A stretch of 22,312 nt of DNA from Phoronis ovalis (lineage: Eukaryota; Phoronida; Phoronidae): assembly GCA_028565635.1 (NCBI GenBank), contig JAOXYB010089163.1, forward strand, positions 1-22,312, written 5' to 3'. Position 1 is the first letter of the stretch; each line of letters begins with the position of its first letter. The notes under the pieces are model-generated. The model was not told the origin of the DNA, did not search any database, and saw only the letters and a program-made list of their open reading frames with translations. A program made the translations under genes and the position numbers. This document shows, piece after piece, positions 1-10,630 of this stretch.

Positions 1-3000
1 CTTTTCCGGTCACGGAGTTTTGTAAAAGATTTATGATTTCCTATAAATGGGTCTAGAAGTTTACCGCCTTGCGGAAAGTGTACCCTGGGTACACTTCTGT
101 AGTACCCCTTACGACAACGACCCTTTCAGCTGAATTATCATATATATTCAATCAGAAAAGTGGGCTTAAAATTAAATTAATTTTGTTAAAAAGCAAATTT
201 TTTGACTGTTGAAGTGTGGGCTTCAACTGAATTGTTGGTTTCATTATATGAGTACAGTTACTTGCCTATAAAATTCGGAACATACTTCCCTGTTAGTGGT
301 ACTAGGCAGGGATAACATGGTTGTAAATTACATATACATGGTGCTGCCCTGTGAATGGGACTGTTGTGCCTGCTGTCACAATGCTTGTAGTACTAATGTT
401 GTATAAAGCAACACAGATTGAGAGGTCCTTTAAAGAGCAACAGTATCCTGGAGGGAAAAGTGCCTGCCTATTTATAGATATACGGTGCATCTTTCTAATT
501 TGATATCTAAATGGCCTAGAGCTCCAAAAGCAAAAAAGTATTTTGTAAGAAAGTATGCTCTTCCTCTCCTCTTGTAGGTCTCTTTAAAACTGCTATTTTG
601 TTAGTTTAGAAACAATGACACTCTTGGGTATAGCTTTAGGCGGTGACTTCTCCCTGCTTTATTCTAACTATTGTTGTAGTTGATGGCTATACAGTTTTTA
701 ATATCCCAGACAGTTGGCAAATACAGTTTATTTACAGATTTTTGCTGTAATTTTCTAGTCTGGTGGTCTGAGAAATTTTGTTAAGTTTCAGACAGAAATA
801 GAATCTTGCACATTTTCATGTGTTTGAGAACAACTATCAATCGCATATCAGACAGACATTCAATGTGGCATGTCATATTTATGTTTTATATGTAAAATCT
901 TTAGGCATAAAGCAATCCAATCTGCAACAGAATTAAATAGTTTCAATTGGTCAGTCCTGTATTGGATTTTCTATGTATACTCTGGTAGAGATTTTTGCAA
1001 GTTAAGAATTACTTAAAAGTTTGCAGGGTCAGAAAGAACGCTTCAATGAGCTGAGGGCCTTGGCACATCTCTTTATATACCGCAATCTTAATTCTTCGGT
1101 ATTAAAGCCTATATCAATATCTGCAGGATTTTTAAAAAGAGACCGAATTATATTCAGAAATAGTCTGTTTGTATGCCACACATCTTATAATCCAATTATA
1201 TTGAATGTCCATCAACATTGATTTTCTATCTGTAGGTCAGTTACTCCTTACTTGATTGCTTTACTTAAATTTTCTTGCAATTTTTTCTTTCTGTGTAAAG
1301 TAAAGTGAAAAGAATAGCATGGCTCTACTTTGTTACCTCTCAACTTTGAACAGAGTTTTTGTGTATCAGGTATTCAAATTGAAATTAATGTTCCACTTTG
1401 ATTTGAAAGCAGGTTCTAAGGAATAGCTGCGTATTCAAATCACTAAGGCGCAGGGAATTAAACTAAACTGATATCTCACTATATATGACTTGTTATGGAT
1501 AGTATTCCGTGATATTGTTACCATTCCCGTGAATGATTTACTCTGTTGAACTTGTCACTGTACCTGTAGTTGTATAATATAAAGGATCCTATTAATTAAT
1601 GAATGGAAAACATGTTCCTGTATTAAAAATCTACTGGTAGTGTCAGTTTATAGTATGTGCAATTTGGTACTTAAATATGAGTAATAGGACAGTTATTCCA
1701 TCTATTGTTTCATAACCAGCATTGTGCTGACAGAATCCCCTTGTTTAAAATTGACATTTTAATTAACCTGGTAAATTAGTTGTTCTACATTGTTACAAAA
1801 CTGATGTTTTCATTACAATTGATAAATTGCTTGATGCTGGCGGTGCCATGTAGTCTCTGTTTACTGTATAGTTGATTTAACATTCTGTGAGGGGTGGGGA
1901 GAAAATTTATTTTACATACAACCTGATCGTTTTAACTAGATTCTTAAAGCAATGCACCATGTTTTATATTTGCCCCTGGTGGCAATCTTTATAAAGTATT
2001 GAAATTGTTGCAAAAAAGTTTAACCAGTGCTGAAAAACAAGTTGCACAATTAGTTGACTGTTAATCTAACCATCAATATTGTGTGTTGCAATAATTTGCC
2101 TCATATGTTACGAGAAAGAAATCAGCAGACTTCTTTTAGTCCCAATTCGCTGCCAGATGTTTGCTATTTGCCTTTGCCATTTGGTTCATGATAATATTGT
2201 GGTCCTAATCCACTACTGTGCATGATTTTCCAAGCCTGTTTGTGGATCATTTACTAATTACCTTGTGTTATCAGGGACAACAATGTCTCCCATTTGTGTG
2301 CACAAGGTGGACTTCTGTATTGCAGTATTGTTTTTGTGGTCTTAATCCACATCTGCATTTTTGTAAGTTTGCCAAAGGATTGCCTGGGAATTACCTGAAT
2401 GTGATATATAGTATCAAAGACCTGAACAACAGTTGATTTTTGTCTAGGCCAATGTTGTTGTTCTGTGGTTGGACTGCTGTTACATGTGGTATACAGTTGT
2501 GAATTTAATGAATAAATTATTTTCCCTTTCGTTTAATTTCTGGGCTTAAAACATTCACTGGTTACCTATTAATTATCTATGAAGAAGGTATTTAATTATA
2601 ACTGCAGTTGAATTGAACAGAAGATAATAGTTTAACACCTATGCCTGATTTGAATTAACTTAAAAAAATCCTATGTTACCTAAATGTTACCTTGTTTACC
2701 TGACTGTGGGGTATATTTGTATGGTTTGCGGTAAATTGGTCTGTCCGGTTCACTTATTGTATTACACTTGATCAACCTACCTAGGTTAACCACCCACTGA
2801 CTTTAATTGTTTACCAGGTGATTATACACCCTGTGGAGTTAAAAAACACTTGTTAAAGTTATTCATTAAGTTAATAATAAAAATTATTGTGTTAAAGTAT
2901 TATTTTCTATTAATTCGAGTTAGTTTGGCATCAGTTACAAATGTACCTGCTAAAGTCTATCACTCTTTATTCTAAAAATATGTTATGTTTTTATTAAAAA

Positions 3001-5724
3001 TTAATGAGATGTGAACTGATAAACTGCACCTTTTACCCCAGTATATCAAGTCAAATGGAAAGGTTACTTATGTACAGAGTTATTATATTCTCCAAGTATC
3101 TACCACAGATAATATACTTTATTTGTAAGCCAGACTGCATGGGCTCAGTGTGAATAAAGTTTGTCTCTTTATACATTTTTTTTTCAATTTTAATACTAAT
3201 TGCCTAAAGTAATGATAAATTATATTTTTTTCAATTATGTAAATATATTTAGTCTCCTATTTAAATAGTACTAGTGTTGATGCTTTATGGGCCCAAAATT
3301 ACAATTTTAGATTTTTATAGTTTCATCAATTATTAAATGTTTCATTTTATTGATAGTACTGTTATATATAAATGAAGAAATGAGAGTAAAATTGTCAGCT
3401 AGCAATAGTATTACATTCAGATATAGCTAGTCTTGTAAACTTACGAAAATCTTTTTTAAAATTATTTAGAAATTAATAACTTTATCAGACATAGACATCT
3501 AACAATCAAAATATATAACCTCAACTTTTCAGTATTGTACTTCATGACTTTAGAAAATTTGATAACACATTTTCCAAAAATAATAAGCAAGTGTTAAAGC
3601 TGACTTTGTTACACTAAATCTGTTGTCTATGTTTGCTGAAAATTAGTTTCAAGGAAGACCAGTTTTAAGTCTCATGTTTAATAGAATATGTCTTCTCAAA
3701 TTTGTCAACACTGGGATTCCTGCTAGTATGCTGAATTGTAGACTTGACTATGGTAGTCTAAGTTTAGACCCTTGTTGTATTTTTAAATTTTTGTTTGTTA
3801 AAATTGAGTTTATATATGAGTTTAGATCCCTATATAAATTTCTATCCCTATGTGCAACAAGGAATTTATTATCTGATAATAATATGGTCTATTAATTTTA
3901 AAACCAATTTTTGACTTTTGTGAGCTTATAGTTTTAAAACAATTTATTTAGTAAATGTATAAGATATATAGTCTGACTATGGTTTCATTAGTTGCCCCAA
4001 TTCACCTTCTGATTTTAGGAATACAATATGTGAAGTAAACAAACTGCCACTTAACTTGTTAAATTTACAGTAGAATAATTTCAACTTTTGGTGAATTAAA
4101 TGGATTTTACACTTGACCTGATTTTACCAAAATATTTTTGATATTAACCTGTGATATTTTCTTTGATAACAGTCAGATAAACTCCATTAATGCACTTGAC
4201 AAAGTTAACTCCAAATATTTGCTGTCAACTGTATGTCAGCAGAAAATGTTATCATTTGTTGGCTTCAGTATTGCAGTATGTTGTCCTTAAGTGTCCCCTA
4301 CATAAGTAACCGCCCATCAAGGGGTTCTGGTACAGGGTTAGTTCAGCTGGTTAATGAGAGTTTGTAACTTTATTTTTGGTCTAATCAGATGTTTATTACT
4401 AATGTTTATGTCCCTAAGTGCTAAGATGAAAGTACCCTGAAAATTTAAAATAGGCTTTATTATTGTGATCTTGTGTTTAGGAAGTGTTTACATACAGGAC
4501 TTGGTACTCTTGATCATCAAGTTTAGACCCTTGATTTTTTTTTGTTAACAATGTGTTATATATGATATTCAGTTGTTTACTGCCAAATTGATGTTTTTAT
4601 TGTTTTGATTCCATTACATTAATTTCTTATTTTAAATAACTTAAATCTGTCAGTTTATGAGGTATATATATCTGGAAAAAAGACTATATACTCCTGCATG
4701 TCCATCTGCCATTGACAATGGTATATAAGGAAAAAAGAATTATGCTGTATTTCTGGCAGTTAGCCCAATAACAGGAACATGTTATGTTATACTTGAATAT
4801 ACTTCTTAAATAGAAAATACTAGTGGTTAAATTCCTTACATAATGAACTCCAATTGGTACCATTTTGAAAAACTTACTAAAATTGCTAATAAATCAGATC
4901 TCATTCTGTAATTTGAACGGTTTTGACAAGTTTCATATAATAGTGTTTTGACCATTATGAAATGTTATTTCTGTATATGTGGTACATACAAGATTTACAA
5001 TCATAATGCAAGAATTCAGATTGTTATGAAACTTGGAAACAGCTTTAAGGCATTTTTTATTTGTGACATCAGTATTTGGGTTGACAAGGAGCGAAAATTG
5101 TCGTTCACGTACACATTTCTTGATATTATTCTTGAACACCTGAGTTTATATAGAAATTTATTGATGTTTCTTTAAGTGTATTAAATACATACAGTATTCA
5201 CCGAATAAACCCATGGAACTTTTATTAGTTTCTTATTGCCATTATTTTGTTTATAAATACAAGCTAACAATACTATGACATGTTATCATAAGTTGTACCT
5301 GTGTATACAGGTGTTTGTAATGTCATATAGTTACTGCAAATGAAAACAAGATGTGTCTGTTCATGCATTGTCTACAAGTGTCAAAGATACATAAAAATGT
5401 ACTAAAATATCACACATGTTGCAAAATGTAACAGGCTGTGTATGTGTGTTGTAAATTTTCGTTCAAAACCCTTTCTGCAAAGTATGCTGGTTGAGACTAT
5501 TGTAGCTCTTATAGATTACATATAATATAGTTCTTCTGTTAATATAACCATATGTACTATTGAACATGAAATTGTCTGTGCTTCAATGTTTCAAAATAGC
5601 AGCTAATGCACCTATTTGGATAAATACAAAACATGATAAAAGAAGACCATGTTAAAAACAAATATAACATATTCTATATATCATAAAAGTTGTGATCTCT
5701 TATGTAGTCTCTTCATTTTTTTAG
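1..5724 (+). other. long intron of the ANKRD50-like gene (or upstream spacer), no exon seen
   Basis: No ankyrin-like or other convincing coding segment is visible on either strand; the open frames here are short, of biased composition and lack plausible splice signals. The stretch ends in a polypyrimidine-rich acceptor (cttcatttttttag) at 5724, so its right part is intron. The protein must have exons further upstream, so the simplest reading is a single intron of more than 5.7 kb. It is AT-rich with T-runs. It contains an imperfect triple TTACCT repeat near 2674-2702, a 21-nt palindrome at 76-96 and nested inverted repeats at 5275-5326. Confidence 0.6.
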
Positions 5725-5911
5725 GCATGTGAGCAGCTTTTGCAGATTGGGGCCAGTGTTAATGAAGTAGATAACGATGGACGTCATCCACTTATCTTAG
5801 CAGCACAGGACGGTCATCTCCCCCTGGTGGCAGCATTGCTCGACGCTGGAGCGGATATTGATAGAAGGGGACACAATGGAAGGAACTCTCTCAGGCTGGC
5901 AGCATTAGAAG
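5725..5911 (+). CDS. ANKRD50: ANKRD50-like protein, internal ankyrin-repeat exon (partial gene)
   Basis: The exon starts after acceptor ttttttag (5724) in phase 0 and ends before donor GTGAGA (5912), leaving one base of a Gly codon. It encodes 62 residues starting ACEQLLQIGASVNEVDNDGR and ending NSLRLAALEG, that is the second half of one ankyrin repeat, a full repeat, and the start of a third. From memory of the family, this register matches vertebrate ANKRD50 repeats near the end of its array (NEIDNDGR, DGRNALRVAALEGH). The split Gly codon joins exactly to GHKDVVQLL in the next exon, restoring a canonical repeat. Ankyrin repeats are protein-binding helical hairpins. Human ANKRD50 acts on endosomes in SNX27-retromer recycling of membrane proteins. 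The upstream gene body is outside the window. Confidence 0.93.
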
Positions 5912-6713
5912 GTGAGAGTAGCGATTTAACTATCTAATATCCCGTTGTCAGTCTGATATAACAATTGTATAATGTATACCTTTGTTGCATCAGGCTCTTG
6001 GCACTGTTCTGTTACATTATAATTTTCTGCTAATATTTGCAATAAAGAGAAAATCATCTCGAAACATCAAAGATTGTAATTCTTGTTTGACATGATTTTT
6101 AGGTTATCTAATTGTATTACCTCATGCTGATCTTTATAAACAATTGCATAATTGAGTGTTACTGGTAATTTTTGTCTTATTAGTCTACTAAGCTCACACA
6201 ACATGAGTCAATTGGAGGAATCTCATTGGGCTAAGAGAGATTTTTTACTATATTAACATTTATTGATTTACACTTTATGTTTCAAAGGGTGCTTCATCAG
6301 CTAGACTGTAGAATCGTGCTAAATATATAAAGGCCTGGGAAATAATTAAATAAACTATCGCTAGGGTGTGAGTCTAAAGAGTAAAAATAAATGGTCAAAA
6401 AACCCATTGACTCAAAAATTCGTAAGATTACTCATTAGTAGGCTGTCTAGACTCCATGAATTATCATTAAAAAACCTTTCAATACATTAATAGGGATTTT
6501 TTAAAATAAATGTAAAGGTATACATTGTACCATAAACTCCCAAAGGATTGGATTAATGAGAGAAGTTTATTGTTTTATCCTAGAAGTTCATCATAGTCAC
6601 TGATGCCATATTGTGGAATAAATTATGTAATATCTGGATTTTTAGTTTCTTCAAAACTTGCCATTACTCTTCTGTATTACTGCAATGTAATTAATGAGGA
6701 AGCTTGTTTACAG
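5912..6713 (+). other. ANKRD50-like intron (802 bp)
   Basis: The donor is G|GTGAGA and the acceptor is ttgtttacag|GG, phase 1. Joining the flanks restores the ankyrin consensus LEGHKD. The interior is AT-rich and carries no coding signal. On the minus strand around 6275-6300 there is a CTGATGA...GAAAC motif that superficially resembles a hammerhead core but does not fold convincingly. Confidence 0.85.
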
Positions 6714-8078
6714 GGCACAAAGATGTGGTTCAACTATTAATCAACAGAGGCTGTGACATTAATTATAAAGATGCAGATGGCCGTTCGACGATCTACATGC
6801 TAGCATTAGAAAACAGTGTAGAAATGGCAACTATATTGTTAGAAAATGGAGGAGATGTTGAAGCAGTTGATTTGGAAGGTCGTACTGCATTACATGTCGC
6901 TTCTTGGCAAGGTCATTGTGATATCTGCGTCGTACTTCTGAAACATGGAGCTCAAGTGAATGCATTGGATAATGAGAATAGGTCTCCACTACAGTCAGCC
7001 TCATGGCAGGGTCATGCCAGCATTGTTACTTTACTTCTGGAGAATGGCGCCATTGTTGATCACACGTGTAATCAAGGTGCAACAGCATTATGCATCGCGG
7101 CGCAGGAGGGACACAGTGATGTTGTCAAGGCATTGTTGCAGTTTGGTGCTGATGCTTCGCGTGCTGATCAGTTTGGCCGAACAGCCATGCGAGTTGCAAT
7201 CAAGGGCAGTCATACCAGTATTGTGACGTTACTGGAGCAATATGGTGCATCAAATTCTGGCGGGCGAGCCAGTAACTCTTCGGGCTCATCCAGTGGGACA
7301 ATGGCAAAACAGCCAATCAATAATCCTGGAAATATATTGACTCAGGGTATGATTAGCTCTCCATCAGAAACTCCGGAATCCACAATGGATAGACGCAAGT
7401 CATATATGTCAAATAACTCGTCAAATAATCTCACATCATCTAACTGTTCAACCAATCAGAGCTCAGGGAGTAGTGCCCCCTGTGAAGAAACTGGAGTATT
7501 AACATTTACTCAACAATTACAACAAAGTGTTGGAAAACACAATCGTAGTCGACCAGTTAGCAAAATGCTGTCACCAGTTAATGAACCCATCAGTCCTGTG
7601 CAATCAGCAGTTGGCTCTCCTATAAATGAAACAGCAACTCGTCAATCTAAAATTCCAGTAAAAAGAACTGTGTCATCACCAGCTGGACATAGCAACAAAC
7701 CAATGGTGGCTAAATCGCATCGAAGTAATAGTATAAATATCATTACTAACCCAACATGTGACCTTCAGAATATAGATGATGATGATGACGATGATGATGA
7801 CGATGATGATGATTCCATCTGGCAAGTTAGGACAAATGGAAAAGTTATAAACAATAATATTAAATCACCGAGTACTCAAAAGAGTGCTATTCCCGTTTTA
7901 ATGCATCATAAGAATGCAACTCCAGCAACAGTCGATAGTATAAATATCCGTAACGGCTCAGTGCATCAGACTGCTCCTAATCGGCATGTAGTCAAGTCTC
8001 CTGTAGCCACAACTGGCATCCCAGCGACTGTTGACTATGTGAATTGTCATAATCGTTCTGTTCATCAAAATGTTCCAG
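6714..8078 (+). CDS. ANKRD50: ANKRD50-like protein, last ankyrin repeats plus disordered tail
   Basis: This 1365-nt exon continues the frame of 5725-5911 and ends at donor CCAG|GTATGT. Up to about 7250 it encodes the final ankyrin repeats, with TALH/TALC tetrapeptides, GH starts, and the very conserved blocks DHTCNQGATALCIAAQEGH and DQFGRTAMRVA, which I recognise as diagnostic of ANKRD50. The rest is a low-complexity tail rich in Ser and Asn. It keeps short islands shared with vertebrate ANKRD50: SPSETPESTMDRRKS, LTFTQQLQQS and an ITNP motif (7739-7753). A run of 13 Asp codons (GAT/GAC) lies at 7775-7813, and a 16-residue motif PATVDxxNxxNxSVHQ occurs twice (7922-7969 and 8021-8068). The tail is probably disordered and carries docking motifs. 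The three exons in this window give 586 residues in total. Frame and splice phases are intact throughout, so the gene looks functional. Confidence 0.95.
7775..7813 (+). repeat. GAT/GAC trinucleotide repeat encoding poly-Asp
   Basis: There are 13 consecutive Asp codons (11 GAT, 2 GAC) within the ANKRD50-like tail, directly after the ITNP motif. The two GAC interruptions make slippage less likely than in a pure repeat. Length polymorphism between individuals would not change the frame. Confidence 0.95.
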
Positions 8079-8399
8079 GTATGTCCAAGTATGATTTCAA
8101 AATAATTTTAGCCTGTATTATTTAATTTGGTTCTGGGAGTCACTAGAATCATGTTTTTTAAAGATTTAACTGCAATTTTATGCCGGGCAGATATAGAGTT
8201 CCTGTCAAACAAACCAATACTGCCCTTTATTTGAACCGAATTACAATCTGAGCTAAACACTTAACTTTGTAGGCTGATATTCACAAATCCACATTTTGAT
8301 GTACTTTTATGACAAAAAAAAAATGGCAGGATTAAGGAATTTTGTGATTGTTGAATGAAACCTTTTGAATTTCAGCATAAGCTGTTTTCTGTCTTTCAG
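8079..8399 (+). other. ANKRD50-like intron (321 bp)
   Basis: The donor GTATGT is at 8079 and the acceptor gtctttcag ends at 8399. The phase-1 codon G|GA is completed as Gly across the junction. Reading through the donor instead would add a short unrelated tail (starting MSKYDF) and hit a stop at 8125. Confidence 0.88.
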
Positions 8400-8608
8400 G
8401 ACAAAACAATGTTATCTCTCCTTCATTAAAATCTCCAGAACATCGACGCCAGCGTAGTGGAATTGTGACCAATCCCAAATACACCAAAGTTGCAGTGAAT
8501 GGATTGTATGGCAAGTCAAGTAATATGTCACCAGATGGCTGTGTAGTGAAGACCAGTAGTGCAGTGAGACCCTCTGGGCTTTCACTTAAAAAAGAGACGC
8601 CACTCTGA
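8400..8608 (+). CDS. ANKRD50: ANKRD50-like protein, C-terminal coding exon ending KKETPL
   Basis: This is the final coding exon, 69 residues in frame with 6714-8078. It contains SPEHRRQRSGIVTNPKYTK, which matches the family motif RNG-IMTNP-NY of the vertebrate tail, and ends SGLSLKKETPL followed by TGA at 8606. The vertebrate protein also ends in KKETPL, so the orthology is strong at both ends of the tail. The last four residues ETPL fit a class I PDZ ligand (Thr at -2, Leu at 0) with the acidic residue at -3 that SNX27 favours. Human ANKRD50 is reported as a SNX27-retromer partner. The stop lies 2 nt before a consensus splice donor (AG|GTAAGA at 8611). Confidence 0.94.
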
Positions 8609-8610
8609 AG

Positions 8611-9896
8611 GTAAGAGAGGTGCACTGATAAGCCTGATAAGATCTATGGTAGAAAAGCCTCAATGACCTATAATACGATATTGTGTGAAAATGCAGTTTT
8701 TATCAATGGGGCACGATTTACCAATATATTTACTCACACAATTGTGCAGTTCTAGTTTTGTCAGTTATAAATCTGTTCAACAGATGCAGAATTCTCTTAA
8801 ATTTCAAAGCTTCATAATGTATATCTTTTCTTGATATCTGTAATGAACAGAAATCAATGTAATTTTATGGCCATATAATACTTTGATGTGCCCTGCAGCT
8901 AGTTGATATGTTACTGATATGTGTTAGTGATGTACACTTCATACAAACAGACGACTAAATACTGTGGCAGAATTAGGTGGAGCATTTCCACTATTAAAGT
9001 AATCCTATTAAATCTTGAATAATAAAAAAAATGAAGTAGCACATACATGTATGCTTACAATATTCAATATAAGTACTTTACCACCATTTTGATAACAGAA
9101 CAATGAATCCATTAATTACATGCATTTCGAAAATATCGTAAACTAGCACGGACATGCATTTTGACATTCTTATTATACGATTGATAATTAGGGGTTGTTC
9201 AGCGACCCTGTCGGAAACTAACAATGGAAAGTCCATATTGACATGATGATGGTAATTTGTTTAAAAAATGTGTTACAGCTGAAAAAATGTTGCCATAACA
9301 CGGAGCATCCATCATTAAAATACTGAGCTTAGTTTTGTGGTCAATGTAGACAAAATGGACTGTATTTTATCTTCCATATTATATAGTTATAATTCGTGCA
9401 TACTGTATTTGACAATATAACAATAAATGACAAAATTACACTATTGGGAGTTATATCAATGAAATCACTTTATCATACCAAAGTGAATTTTAATTAAGAC
9501 AAATTCATGAAAGAGTGTCAACTTGACTAATCAGCTTACATATACATATTTCTGTGATGTTGCCGACTAATTGATATGTTATTGTTTCCACTAGAGTGAA
9601 ATCACATTAAGTTTTGTTAATGATCCAAACGTTTTTTTGATTTATGTGAAAATTATATATTACTACATGCATGTTGAATGCACACACAAGGTGGGGCTCT
9701 AGTCTAAAAACATCTCTACATTTTGGGAAGTACATGTAACTATTTTTGGATAGATTGCTTTTAGAAAGAACTGTCAGTACACATTGTGAACTACAGCTAT
9801 TAAGATTTTTTTTTCTTGTACAGTGGCCATACTGCCACATTGGAATATTTTCATTGATTAAAATCAAATGTTAACTGAAGTTATTTTCTTTTACAG
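8611..9896 (+). other. probable 3' UTR intron of the ANKRD50-like gene
   Basis: The donor AG|GTAAGA (8611) is close to the perfect consensus and lies immediately after the stop codon. A good acceptor, ttattttcttttacag, ends at 9896. Nothing coding is visible between. If unspliced, the message could instead end at AATAAA 9021-9026 or 9422-9427. A junction this close to the stop would not trigger nonsense-mediated decay. Confidence 0.6.
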
Positions 9897-10630
9897 AGTT
9901 TGGCTTTAGTTTCTATAAGAATACAAAAGTATGTGTACAACAGAGATACACAGATGCCAAAATCTCACCGAGTCTCATTTTCAAGATCTCAACATATAAG
10001 ATGGATGCAGCAATACAACAGTATATCTAAACATGGCTTACTAAATATAAGTACATGGATGAATTGCCATTGTACAGTATGTGGAAATGCAAGCATATAT
10101 GTAAATGTACATACATTAAAATGCAATAAGTTCAGTGTTATATATTTATAGATTAACATGATTAGCTCACACCAGTTTGATTATACTATCATTCAAGATG
10201 TGCCTACTCTGATTTTCAAAAGAGGTTATCCCCCTGGTAATTTCTGCTGTTGCCTGTTTTTGTCCAGAATCTTTTTCATACCGTGAAATAAGAACATGAC
10301 AATGCCAATGTTGCCTTTCTTTGTCAGATTCACTCTCAAGTATTACCAGTAATCAGTTTGTGATCTTATTTTACTACAGTTGTTTTAAGATTGCTTTGAA
10401 TAGCCAATGGTGTTAATCACCTTATAAGGCTCCCAGCCAACTTGAAGATTGTCTTTTGCAATATTCTGACATAATATTGTATTGGGACTCAAATGTTGTA
10501 ATAAGCTTATTGGCACTTGCAATCTTTTCCGCAACTGCAATCTGGTGTGAGCTGAAGAATTAAATAATTATATATTAGATGCGATGCAGTTTTGTAAATT
10601 CAAATAAAATTAGATATATTGTTTTTGCCC
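9897..10630 (+). other. probable terminal 3' UTR exon of the ANKRD50-like gene
   Basis: This AT-rich sequence has no coding signal and begins at the acceptor at 9896. A TGTACATA at 10106-10113 matches the Pumilio consensus TGTANATA. A poly(A) signal AATAAA at 10604-10609 is followed by a T/GT-rich stretch (ttgtttttgcccttct) suitable for cleavage. A longer form could run to AATAAA at 11279-11284 and would include a second Pumilio-type site, TGTAAATA, at 11119-11126. Confidence 0.45.
10604..10609 (+). terminator. candidate poly(A) signal AATAAA for the ANKRD50-like gene
   Basis: This is a canonical hexamer with a GT/T-rich element about 10-25 nt downstream. It is the first such combination after the putative last exon begins at 9897. 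A second canonical hexamer lies at 11279-11284. Confidence 0.45.

Noticed and set aside
6270-6300. Minus-strand CTGATGA...GAAAC resembling a hammerhead ribozyme core, as in Penelope-like elements
   Set aside because: Stem II between the two boxes pairs poorly, and the sequence before CTGATGA does not pair with that after a cleavage triplet, so stem I is missing. At best a decayed repeat piece.
8332-8625. 97-codon open frame antisense to the last ANKRD50 exon
   Set aside because: It overlaps a strongly conserved + strand exon in the opposite direction and shows no motif of its own.
9900-10151. 83-codon + strand frame at the start of the putative 3' UTR exon
   Set aside because: It lies after the conserved KKETPL stop, has no ATG at its start and no recognisable domain.
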